A stretch of DNA of 64,000 bases from Lingula anatina. Its lineage: Eukaryota > Brachiopoda > Lingulata > Lingulida > Lingulidae. The first letter of the stretch is position 1, and every line of letters starts with the position of its first letter. Made by a program: the position numbers and the translations under genes. The stretch spans positions 458,191-522,190 of the forward strand of contig NW_019774003.1 of assembly GCF_001039355.2 (NCBI RefSeq), given 5' to 3'. A model generated the notes under the pieces. That model was not told where the DNA came from, ran no database searches, and was given only the letters and a program-made list of their open reading frames with translations. Positions 37,721-50,700 of this stretch are shown here, piece by piece.

Positions 37721-38331
37721 GTAAGCTGAATTGATGTTCTCGCGGTATGTGTGAGGTTATGGAGTGCGCAGAAGAGAAAAAGGAAATCGTGCCTTAAATT
37801 TCTTTTTTTTCCTCCTCAGTGCTTAAATCACTAATTCTTTCTAAACACCAGGTGCGTTTGGGGATAATATGTAACATTTCCCTTTCGAGATTTGTTCGGT
37901 TACGAAATGCAAGTTCGGTTTCTTCACGTTTTGACCAAACGATTTTGAATATCACATTCAACCTGATCTATGCGTTTATCCATCTCTAAGAAAACTTTTC
38001 CCTTGGGAGATCGACAAAATAGAGTTTGTGGGCGCTAAAGTTATCGATTTTTTCGGGTACATACCAAAAACAATCAAATCTGAATTAAACGTTGGCAAGG
38101 CTTTATAAAGAAATTTTACCGCGATCATGTGTCATTGGATTCGATCATCTTTAGCGCGGATAGGAGAAGGTGCTTGTTAACTTGGGCATCTGTACTAAGG
38201 CGGTACCGGGAAACTTTGAGGTCAGTTGTTTGCGTCCTTTTTAGACCACGCGCGCGCGTGCACACACACACTCACAGACACCTGTCATCGGTGTAAAAAT
38301 AACACTGTTCCTATCTATTTTCAGGGTAACA

Positions 38332-40634
38332 ATGAGGCAGCAGGCTTTTTTGATCGGGGTTGCGTTCATGAGCCTCGTTATTCTTTTCCTGGGAGTTGAC
38401 GGTGCGGAAATACTTCACCAGGAAAAGTTGAACGAGGAAGACCATAGTGCAGGACTGAAATCTCGATCCAAACGCAGTGTAAGTCTCCTTTATAGTTTAT
38501 CACTGATTTTTGTTACCGATGAATAACTAATTTGTTGCACTTTCTTAAAGAATCGAAGTGGCTTTTTATACTTCATCGGAAACAAACCAGTTATGAAATT
38601 TGTGTATAAAGTAAAATGAATCAATAGAAATTTGGGAAAATCAGGCTTGCGAAAAATGGCGTGTTAATGTAGATCTTTCAAGATTGCTAATTTCAAAAGC
38701 AGGAGTGACGTCAAGATAGCTGGGTGTGATCTGTTGACTAATTATATCACTGCTGGTTTCTCAAAAAAGTCTTTGGGCTTAGTTTAGACAGTTCAACTTC
38801 AGCAGCAAATTACCTGGTAATGGCGTTTATTAAAACCTTTTTTCAGATATATAAAGGGATCTGCAAAATTCTAAGGCAAAACGTGTTTTTGTATCAAAAT
38901 TGAAAGTTTTCTGATAGATGGATTGGTATTGGTAAAATATGCCTTAAGTCCTTGTATTTACAAAAAAAAAAAAAAAAAAAAAAAAAAAGAAAGAAAGAAA
39001 AAACACTGAAATTAGAGATGACGCACGGTGTGTGATAATCGTGAGGATGGCAAAAGTATGGCGATGGCAATCTTTTGTGATGTTCACCCAGTGTTTTCAT
39101 TTGTATCATGAAAGATTGTTGCAATAGATGTCAAAAATGATCTAAATGTTAAAATTCTTCTCGTGCAGTGTTTTTGTGCTGTGCCTTGAAAAGTGAAAAT
39201 GCCATTGATTAGATTTTAGTGTATGCTTCGTAATGCCGTGATCTTTAAAGTACTAATGATTAATTACGCAAAAAGATCTCTACATCTATAAAAATTAAAT
39301 TATTAACTTCAAAAACTATTAGGGATTATTCTCAATATCCTGAGTGCTTTTCGTAGCGAGTCCACTTTAGTTCAAATTCAGTATATCACTAAAGGATGGA
39401 AACATGATTATGCTTTAACATGCCCATCTCATACTTGTTATTTTTACTTTCACAGGGCCTTTCCCACAGTGACGATATGTCAAGCTTTTTTGCCACTGCC
39501 GGGGAGCGCGATCTTCGCCGGTTCACGTCCCCTCCACGCAGCGGCAAAGTGGACTGCACTGTGGAAGTCCAACAGGTGAGTTCTCAGGCGCAAACGGTTC
39601 TGCTTCGGCATTTTCCGTGCCGTTACATAAGCAGTTAGTCGCAACTAAACTCCCGTTTTTAGGATACTAAGTTTTAGCAAGCCGATCAAAGTGCAATACG
39701 TCTTTAAATTGGGTGAGTATTCCAAGTAAATCTAATCCGAAAGGATCAAGTATGTCGTTATTTGGCAGAACGACTGTAAAATTAATCTGGATTCAAGGAA
39801 CTTAATCTAGAATTGTTCCGCTTAGCTTCGTAGAACATGGTGAAACTGTCACGAACGATGTATAATCTGTCTCATTCCAAGTCTGGGTTTCTTCCTTTTG
39901 TGAACTTTTAGCTCCGAGAATGTCGAGCAAATGTCTAGGATGCTTATATAAAAATTGATTAACGTCTGATTTGAATAAAAAAGAGTCAACCCTGTTTTTT
40001 TTTTTTTTAACCTCGCTCTTATTGACGTATTTGCAAATTCATACTGGGGGATATATATCGGTGTACTAGCGGCCGTCAGTCTTTTGTTGTCCCTGTTTTT
40101 GGAGATTTTTAAAAGTTTTTGTTCAGCTGTGTGGCAAACCTTTGAACTAAACCTTACGATATATGTTGACAATGATTTAAAAGCAAAGATTCAACTTATT
40201 ATCATGTTTTTGTTAGTTTAGTCGTAAACTCCATTCCAGACTTTAAAAATGGCCAAAGTCATTTAGCGTGGCTACAAAGAGGTTATTTTCTGCTATTCTT
40301 GTACCAAATTGCAATTTAATTTGTCGGGAATTTTAATTTTTATTTAGAGAGTATTTAGCTCTGTATTTCACACATAATGCTAGAAGTAGATCAGTAAGAT
40401 AAACGTAAATACTGTAAATAAAAAAAAATACATGGATGTGTAAATAACATTTAATCTTATTAAGAAGGAGTAAATAAATGGTAAATCCTATAAGATCTTA
40501 ACCTAAACTTTTTTTCCTTTCAGACCCGCCAGATTGGCGGCCACTGTATTCGGGTGGGAAGGTTAAGACAGACTGTTTGCGTTGCTGAGGGGAAATTGTT
40601 TGTAAACAACCCCGACTGCCTTGCCCTCCACTGA
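38332..40634 (+). CDS. small secreted four-cysteine prepropeptide, 125 residues (unrecognised)
   Basis: Three exons join in phase 0: 38332-38478 (donor AGT/GTAAGT), 39456-39575 and 40524-40634 (TGA). Residues 1-24 form a clear signal peptide (FLIGVAFMSLVILFLGVDG). A short acidic propeptide, 25-48, ends KSRSKR, a furin-type site. The predicted mature chain of 77 residues has an RR at 70-71 and four Cys at 83, 97, 108 and 121, in a C-terminal domain spanning exons 2-3 (VDCTVEVQQ, GGHCIRVGRLRQTVC, CVAEGKLFVNNPDC). The C-x6-F-x5-C end faintly recalls a Kazal loop, but spacing and Cys count differ, so I do not assign it. Likely two disulfides and export through the regulated or constitutive secretory pathway; a neuropeptide, growth factor or defence peptide are all possible. 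Splice sites, phases and signal peptide agree, so gene reality is well supported. Confidence 0.85.
38961..39002. repeat. poly(A) and GAAA tract
   Basis: A run of about 28 A followed by GAAA repeats, in intron 1 of the prepropeptide gene. It may be the tail of an old retroposed sequence, but no source element is recognisable. Confidence 0.8.
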
Positions 40635-41392
40635 GGTCAACGCGAATTCTTCGGTTTTTCTTCACTACTGTTTAGTTAACTATTTTGTTGGCAGCGATAC
40701 TGAGATAATACTCAGTGAACATTGGCAGTATTGCTAATCCATTTTAGACAGACAGAATGCCGTATTAGTGACAGAGCCCGGCTGTAGAAGATTTAGGACG
40801 GATGAACTATGTGGTAGTATGTTTGACTTTCGTGATACCACCCACCTTGTCAACTGATTCATTCCCTGTAAAGAGACTAATGCATTTAGATATTGTTTCA
40901 TTGTAGTATGGATACAACGACATACAATACAAAAATTTAACATTTATCAGCCGACTGCACTTTACCTCATTTTTGAAGATAATTATAATAATATACAATA
41001 CTATTTACATCCGTTGAATTGAGTCAAACTAGGAGTCCAACTTTGGTAGAATGGCTTGCTCTTTATAATAATTAATGCCCGATAATTATTTCTTTGAATC
41101 AGATTGAGCTTTTTGTTGCTTTTAAATTATTTCTCTATTTATTCTCGGCGCAGCGTTTTAATCAGTAGGTTGCTTGTTGTGAATTGTAGCATGCCAAGAG
41201 AGGGATAAATGTTCTATTTGCCCTTCTCTGTACATAACTATATCTACGTATGCTTTATCGAATCACAAATATTTGGGTGTTATACCACTTTGTGAATGAA
41301 AACTTAGTACTTTGGACGGTAGCTTTTGGTGGATTTTACATGTCCAGCGCACTTAAACCTATATTTCAGCTCTTATTTATTTAGAATTTTGA

Positions 41393-41471
41393 GTAGAAGC
41401 CATCCAGTGGCGCCACTGGTCAAGAGTGTGTATTTATTTTTGTGGTAGAAAACATCTAGTGACGCCACTGG
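41393..41471. repeat. paired 27-bp direct repeat with a perfect palindrome
   Basis: GTAGAAGCCATCCAGTGGCG begins at 41393 and a diverged copy begins at 41445, both ending CGCCACTGG. The first copy contains the perfect 16-bp palindrome CCAGTGGCGCCACTGG (41404-41419). It lies in the presumed 3' UTR of the prepropeptide gene. Confidence 0.85.
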
Positions 41472-41607
41472 AGGCGGCTTCATTCATCTTATTTGCAGTG
41501 TGTTTCTCAAGATATTGTGTATTTTGCTGACCTCTGCTTTAATGCTCTTGTGTTTCTGTGTAAATTTAGAAATTTAGCAAAAGAAAAAATGAAGGACTTA
41601 TGTGTGA

Positions 41608-41613
41608 ATAAAA
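41608..41613 (+). terminator. candidate poly(A) signal, prepropeptide gene
   Basis: AATAAA about 970 bp after the stop, followed by a T/G-rich stretch. I saw no AATAAA nearer to the stop. Confidence 0.4.
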
Positions 41614-43194
41614 TGTTTTTGTCCTCAAATTGTGCTTTTTTTATTCAGTCGCGTCTCAAAGTATTTTCTGGGGTCGTTGTCTGTCTATGAAATATCAGAT
41701 GATCAAACGCGTTGAATGTTAAATTCTTGACCTCGTGCAATGACGCGGTAGGGAATTGTAAAGCTCATTAAGGCTGAGGTTTCAAAACAATATTTGCAGT
41801 TAGTAAACAGAACGCGTTAAACCCGCCCGTCAACTTCCACTATACCACGTTCACGTGTTCAATAATGTTTTTCTCCGTAACAGGCATTGTTTTCGTTGCA
41901 TCAGATGCCTACTCTTTGCCTCTACTATAAGGTGAGTCTCTCCCAAGAACCAGCTCGGCCTAAACAAGCCTTAAATAAACGTCCTGACGCACTTTGGTGA
42001 GGAAATTGCGTAGAGAAATATCACAAGTGACTGAGGTATCTATTTCTCTTAGAACAGAAAGTAAGTGGCGAACCCTTTGATCTTCTGCGACCCGAGCGTC
42101 TCAAATGATACGAAATGCGTTTGTTGTGCAAGAAGAAACTTTGTGGCACTTAAAATTGAGGTAGCATTTTCATGGTGTAGTCATAACAATTAAAAGTGAA
42201 GATCGGCTCGTATGTCTCGGAAGGCCGTATTAAGTGCATCGAAAGCGAGTGTAAGAGCAAAGTGAGGTCAAGCTGAGGGTTCTCTTTTATTCTGGTTTCC
42301 CTGAGGTTCACCAAGTGCCGCGCTGCAATTCGACCGCCAGAAGTAGTGGACTCCAGCATACTTACGCCTCAGGCTGTTACACAATTGTTACTCGTTTCGA
42401 AATTCATAAAAATGATTACAAAAACCACAGTGCCCTGTAACTCAATTCTGTTAATTTTTTAAATGGGCCTATGTCACATATCTTAGTTAACGGTAAGTGA
42501 AGTTTTATCAAATTAAAACAGTGACGTACAACTACGCAGGAACAATAGCGACAAAAAGTATCTACTAAGTAGCTTTTGGTTAAGCTGACTGGTCTTGAAG
42601 TAGTCTTAGTCTTTTCCCTGATAACTTAATTAATAGCCCTGAAAGAAAGAGCTTGGCTTTACGTCGAACGTGTGCAAGAGGCCGTTTGCAAGTCGTAGTC
42701 TACGTAGGCAAAGGGGTAAAGGCAAAGGGGTTGAACTCCCAAGCCGGAAGTACGCTGAATATATTGATAATTCTTTCATTTAGTCTCTTTTACATACAGC
42801 ATACTTATAATAATAGGAGCATAATAGAAACTATATCTTGTCTTTTTTCGTCCAAAATTTGCCCATAAAATATAGCACAAGTGCTAACATGGAAAGCCCT
42901 CCGATGCACAGTAGAGAATCATGTCATGAATAAGACAGCCACATACATGTGAAAACCTAGTTTAATAAAAACAATCTGTGGTCCTGGTAGAGGGTAGGAT
43001 TTTTGGGCCTTTGCTCCAAACCGAATGTGTCAGTAAAGCTACTGCAATTGTGAAGCGCAACCTTTCATCTCACCTAACACATTAGCAAAAGGCATATGTC
43101 AATGCATTCTTCCAACAACAATTTGCACAATATGTTTCAGAAACCCTTTGTGCATTATTCTTATTGGGAGCACATAACATTTAAACAATACGAG

Positions 43195-43196
<2 letters not shown>

Positions 43197-43230
<34 letters not shown>

Positions 43231-43266
43231 CGTGTGTGTTATAGCGAAAGAGAGAGAGAGAGAGAT
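43197..43266. repeat. (GT)n and (GA)n microsatellite
   Basis: About 40 bp of GT repeats, a short unique spacer and about nine GA units. Confidence 0.95.
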
Positions 43267-45153
43267 ACGTAAACTAAGAACACTGATCTTTTTTGTCTGC
43301 AAGTTTTGTAACATGCCATCGGCAAAGGCACTTGTAGAGGTTTAACTTTTTTCGCTAAAATTAGCTGCGCTAGAGAAGATGTTATTGTGACATCTGTATC
43401 ATTGCAAAAAAGTCCGAGATTATAATTAGTTCATTATAAACAGAAATTATTGGGCAATACTGTAAAAGTACGACACAAAAGGAAAGGCCATACACAATTC
43501 CTGGTGTAATTTTAAGATAAAAAATTACCCTCTGGCATATAAATGATGGAACATCCTAATATGGTATCAATTCTGTGATTCAGTAAGAAAAAAAAAAAAC
43601 AATCAATCAGCTTCTCCTTTGGATATACGAGGAGACATTGTCATCCTTAAATTTCGCCATACAAACTTTTGACTGCAGCAGCACACGTAGACGTTGTGGT
43701 AAAATGGACTCGTAAACTTTCAATCTGCTCTGCAGCTTTGTCACACAGGGTGTACAGCTCAAATCACATTATTTTAGGATTATCTTAGAGACTTGTTCCA
43801 CATCTCTAACTTGGAAATTGTTACACAGTCATTGCTACTGCCCGGCACACCTACAGTTTTGTGAAAAACAACAGTGGCATTGAAGGGAAATAAATATTTC
43901 TCTAGTTGTAGAAATGTACTATATAATTATTTTTATCAAAGTGAGTTGCCATGGCCTGTGATGAAAAAAAATTCAACAAAAAGTTACCTGGTTTGTTATA
44001 GGAACATCAACTGGAGGGACAGTCATTTTAAATTTGGCAAGGCGAAGCAGCCGATTTTCGTTTAATGGCGATTTAGCTTGTATCCGCTTGTTGAATAACG
44101 TTAAAAAGGTAAAAAGTAGAATACATTTGAGCGTGAATGAGATAAGAAGCAATAGAAGAGGTATGAAAACAGATGTGGGTTACATAAAATAAGGTAAGAC
44201 TAACAGACATTGAACGGACCGTTAGACCTACAGAAAGTCTGACAACAGATCTGACAGACAGATGTGATTTTAAACTTGATTAAACTTCCCACAAGGGATC
44301 TTTTAACACTAATGTGCACAAACAAAATGGAATGTGATGAAATATCAACTAATTATATAAAGATTTTATTGTAACTACATTATTACATCACTAGTAAAAT
44401 CAGTCAGCCATTCTACATGGGAAATGGTACTGCACGCGGGAAGACACCGCTCCCGTGGAAAACGGTTCTGGAGCGCACACGAATGAAAGTGACAAGAGTA
44501 TACTTTTGTCAGTAGGCCCACAAAACACACGAACCGAAAATAATGGTCAAGTGACGGTCAGTTGACCTAGACACCTTTTTCTGACCGCCTGGTTGATCAA
44601 AAGTTAATCTCCACACAGACTGCGTTTGGGTCCGATTTCTCCATCTTTAGTCGGACTTATGAAGAAATGTATATGAAAGTTTTAAAGTCCCCGCATTGTT
44701 GAAAACTTCATATGGGATCCAGCCATTGTTTTGTCAGTTGCAAATCTTCTATTTTAAGCCAGTGGCAAATGTTTAATCTTGGAAGGGTCCTTGGTGGAAG
44801 GGGGGGGTGTGTGAAAAAAATTGACACCAACGTAATGTATTTGTTTAATATAGAGAGACTTATCGTTTGCTGATAATCAAGAACAAGTGTGGTTTCTTTC
44901 GGATCACTCTAGCAGAATGCTTTTGAGGCATGCTATTGTTGACTATTCATTCCCACGCAAATGATGTGGGTAGACCACTTCTCTTTTATGTCCGCTTTGG
45001 GTACAAACAGTGCTAGGTGGATTTCCTCTCTCCTTTGTCGACTGTGGCAGTCTTAAATCTACAAAGATTATGAATTTATTACACATATTATATGCTAAGG
45101 AATCTCGATTTTAGAATTAATCACAGAAAACTGCGAACAGAGATGATTTAACT

Positions 45154-45913
<760 letters not shown>

Positions 45914-47774
45914 AAGTTCAGTGACGCTGCACTGGGTTACCTTTTTTGATAGAAGAGCTGAAAGACAAGCGATTTCCGTCTGGAATTGCGTGTAAGAAGG
46001 CCTATGGTCCTGTGAAGGGGTCATTTGGAATTGCACCTGGTCAACCTGAACCCAGTGGTAGTATTACTCTATAATAAAGAAATGTCAGATCAAAAGAATT
46101 TAAAAACTTAAACGTTTATGATGAATACTATATTAAATTACTTAAAGGTTTGAAGATAAGTTTTGTTTTTTTTAAACAAACATATAAAGAATGGAATGGA
46201 GCTAAGAGGAAGTTACCTGAATATGACTCTACGTCAATGGGAGGAATACGAGATACCGCAGTTAATTAGTTATAATATACAGCACAAACATATCATGCTG
46301 AAAACATTTAAACTGCATTAGATGCGAAGGAAAGAAAGAAAAAAGAAATCGAAATTTGAGATCGAGCGTGAACGTTTTATAATGGCGAGAGATGGTATTT
46401 GTTTCGTTCGCAACGAGTGAAATAAAAAAAACTCTCAAAATGAAGTTGGATGTATAGTGTTTGTCGGAATAAGGAAATGGAATAAAACCCCGTTCATGTT
46501 GAGTGTTTATTTGGAAAAGGCGTTATCACTCACCATTTCGTAGTATTCCTTTATTTTTGGCAGGTGTTGCGGCACATCACCTCTGGAGATAAGCTCCTTG
46601 ATTGGATTGTCATGATAAGCATAAAACACCATAAGGATGTACGATGCGTATCTGTCTTATCCAAATTCGTCCATAGCTTCTTAAACAATTTTTTTTCCAA
46701 AAATAATCTATGATTGCTGACGGTCAACGACGTAAGTTCGCCAGTGTATTTCACTGAGGCATAGGGTAATTGTGGGAAACATTTACGATTTCAACCGAAA
46801 GGCGACGATAGGTTTTCTGTTTGCATTCAGTACAAAGTTTATATACGGTGGCTTTTAGTCAGCCACCCTTGAAAACGGATTACACTGGTTTTCGTCAACG
46901 AGAGGACGGTTTCATTCATGTTACATGTACTGGTACAAGAACAGCATTTTAGAGCTGTCGTCAGGGTAAAATGTCAATGCAGCTATAGGACTGAAGGACA
47001 AGCCAAAAGATGGTGTGCTGGTACAAGAAGAACTTTAAAACTGTTGTAAGGACAGAATGTCGCCTTCGTACACTGTATGACGAACACTGATTTAAGAACG
47101 ACAAATATTTTGTGTTTCTTTGAAGTATCGACTTAAAACCTTTAACTTACTGTAACCTCTCCAGTTTTGACTTGTCGCAATTATCTGATTCAAAATAAAT
47201 AAAATTGGGAAATGTAGACGTCAGATGACATTAAACAAGAAGTATTTAAAAGAATTAAAATAGTGAACTCAGTAAGCATCCTTTTAACCCAAATAATAAG
47301 CTCAAGGCCCGCTGAGAAATGTCGTTGGTCTCATAAATTTTCTAGCGGCTCCCAGCAGTTGAGTGTTAAGGTGACGCAAGGATGGAACGAACCTGGGTAT
47401 ATTTGTCAATGCGCTTGGGAACGTGCCCATTGAAAATTGCCCTTTTTTACTCTCCAAACAAACCTTATTTCAATGACTGCGGCACGTGGAGCATAAAACC
47501 AAATGGGTCTTTTTTCTCCACCCCCGGTTTTTATTTTCGTCCCGGCAATTCCCATTCGTCAACCGCCGTTGCAATATAGGGAGTAATCAAATTAGTGCAT
47601 TATGTTGTGGTTTGGACCGGAGACGCTTTCCTGCCACAGAGTTTTAACCTCTGAGGGTCAGAGGTCACAAAGTTGGGCCGTCTGGGTTTCAGACTGTTCT
47701 GTGGCAGCCTGCCTTATGAACGTGAGCCGAGACGGTCGACACTCACTCCCGATATAGGCCCTCGTGCGTCAAGT

Positions 47775-50700
47775 ATGCATGGGACAAGACAAGAGATTGG
47801 CTATCTGGCCCTTGGTTGGTGTCTGCTGAGTGTGGCGGGTAAGAAATTGTCTGTAATTTCCAGTCATGTATTTTCGTACCTGGTTTTACTCAGTCATCCT
47901 CTGCGAAGTTTTGTGTTTCTTATTTACGAACTTTTTGCTATGATGCACGCGTTTTTGTGGCATCTGTGTTCAATTTATGTGGGCACACATTTTATTAGCC
48001 TTCAAATGAAAAAGCAATGCCATATGTTGTTTTCCTTTTTCTTGTATATATAAGATATTCAGAGTTACTACTACCAGGTTCGACCATTTAAGTTGTATTT
48101 TTATGGACTTTTTTTAAAGAAGAAAAAAGTTTGGAATTGTTTTTATTTTGTTTTATACTCACTTGGTCTAACGAGTTTGTCATATTTCACGTCTGTCAGC
48201 GCCCAAAGCAATCTCGAAACTTTGTTGTTATAAAAGGGAGATGACCAATCAAGATAAAGATCGCGAACCGGAGATTCCTTCCCATCCACTTCAAAGAAAC
48301 ACTAGTTACTTTATGTTTCGTTAAGAAGCATATTCTAACGCGTTTTTTTCCTGACTGTATACAAACTGCACACCCAGATATAACAGGCCTTCTTTAATTA
48401 TAGAAGAAAAGTAAACGTAGTTGTGTTTATTATTCTTTTGCATTCAATGGCGTCTTGTACTAGATTAAGAAGTCACACCGAGAAGCGTGGGTACCGAATT
48501 AAGCCGTCAATTGGAATCGTTACTCCTACTTAATTGGAATCGCTACTCCTACAACTCTCGCTCACGTTTGACCGACACCTTCGCCTTGATCTGAATGTCC
48601 ACCATGTTGTGTTTCAATTAATACATCATTAACACATATGTACTCTTATTTCCCACGCATGTAGCCGCCGCAAGATTCCCCAACGACACCGACGCCGCAG
48701 TAAACCCGGTGCAGCACGAAGATAACGGTCTGGGAAGAGAGGCTGGAAGTATTGATATTGGCTTCCCACCTATTCCCCAGGTAAGAGCACGCCATACGGA
48801 TCTATGTCCTTCAAACGGCAATTAAATAGAAATTAAAAACATGGGGATACTGTTTTGTGGAACTTTAAAAATGGAAGCTTTTTAAAGTAGCGCATGCTTC
48901 TGTTCACATCATTCTACATTAGTAAATTTTAAACAGAAACACAAAAAGCAATTTTTTTCATGCGCTCTTTGTTATTCCTGGGCAAACAAAAAGAAAATTG
49001 CTCATAGAAGGAATAATTGATAGGTTTTTGCAATTTGGTAAATCGTTTAAGTTGCAAAGAGCAAGTCTCCGTTTGTTTGCCAAGCTGACCGGACTGTTTG
49101 TGTAGACTACAGCCATTGGCGGCAGAAATGTTCTCTTGATGTTAACTGAATAAGTTTTCCAACTACGACTCTCAGTAGGATTAGCGACAGGGTGATGTTT
49201 TATTATATAATTCAATTGAAGTCATGTAGGTAATGAGTGAGCTTGTGTCATTAACTTGACAGCATTACGCATGCGCAAGCAGTCCCACGGTGAACTCAAA
49301 ACGTTTTTCGTAAATTGCATAGATTCTTAAATTTCTGAGGTAACAGGGCTACATATTACAAAGGACTTGTCCTTATTTGATGCCTCATATCTAGTTGCTG
49401 GGAGGGATAAGTGTTTCTGGTCTTGAATTTGTGCGTTAATTTTGAGTCCAGTCGCCTTTGTGTGTCTAGATTTTTAGACAAGTTTATAAGGGCGAGCTCT
49501 TTTTCTGTATGACACCCAGTTTAAAAAAAAAAACGATTTTTCTGCAACTTTGTTAGACCGAGTACCCCGGATACATTACATCATCGCTTTGGTCTTTTAA
49601 GCAAGTTAGGGGTTACTTTAACTACAGCATATAGTTATTAATTACAAGGTGTTAAAGTGTAGTTTAGGCATTTGTTCCCTTTTCAATTCACATTAGGGAA
49701 GGGAAGTTGATTAGTTGATTATTTAGTTACGGTTCACTACAAGCGATGTTCCTGTTCAGCAAATTGATGTCTTGACTAGATAGCAGCGCCACGTAGCGTG
49801 CACTTTGGACCTATTCATAACCAAAGCTTTTTTCTTGATCTTCCTGCACCAGGTACATGTATAACAACATACCCAATAATTACAAGGTGTCAAAGTGTAG
49901 AACAAGAGAGGACAATCATGGACAATGGCGTTCAGTTTGTCTGTTGTGCGAGCTTGCCCAAAATCTTATCACACCGTGATCAAATCTGCTTGTAATCAAC
50001 AGATTATTTTCTCATCATGTTCTTTTTCATTAGTTAAATTAATAAAGTTACACCTGCTGTACAATTCCTGCAAGATACACTAGTCTTCAAACACATTACA
50101 TTTGGAAGGGTCGGGTTTGTTTTGCACGCACCACGAAACAGCAAATAAAGCCAATACACGCACAGAGTAATCACAGCGGTCAACACACCGTGTCGATGAT
50201 GATTTAAACCGTGCCTACACTTTGCAGATACAATTTCCACCCGGAGTCTCAGTCTAATAGAGATACATTTTAAGCACTGACGGAGCACTGGTGTGTTTTC
50301 CGTGGTTTGTTTCAAACATGAAAACTTCACGAGGCACATGGCCAGGACGACTGGGCATACAAGCGTAAAAACTATTTTCGCAGATTGTAAAATCAATTTG
50401 GCGGGTCCAGTCGAAATCCTGCTGACTTTTTATTTTCAACTGAGCTTAAATACGGAGGATTTACGACGTGTGCCATGTCAAGTCTTCACTCTAGAACGAG
50501 GGAAGCTACATATTGCAGTCAGTCGCAGTCTTGCAACTTTCAATGTTTCCTTCGCGTTGGCAAGCGGTTAGCAGCTTTGACCCAACATGAGGTAAATCAC
50601 ACCGAGCCCGAATTAACCCGGCTACGTCGCGAGCATAACGAAGAAAGTGCAATATGTTCTCATTAAATTTGTGGCGTTTGGGTTCAGTCACATGTTTGAC

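Noticed and set aside
46551-46754. 67-codon minus-strand frame upstream of the collagen gene
   Set aside because: Considered as a head-to-head partner exon of the collagen gene, but it has no Gly-X-Y or recognisable motif.
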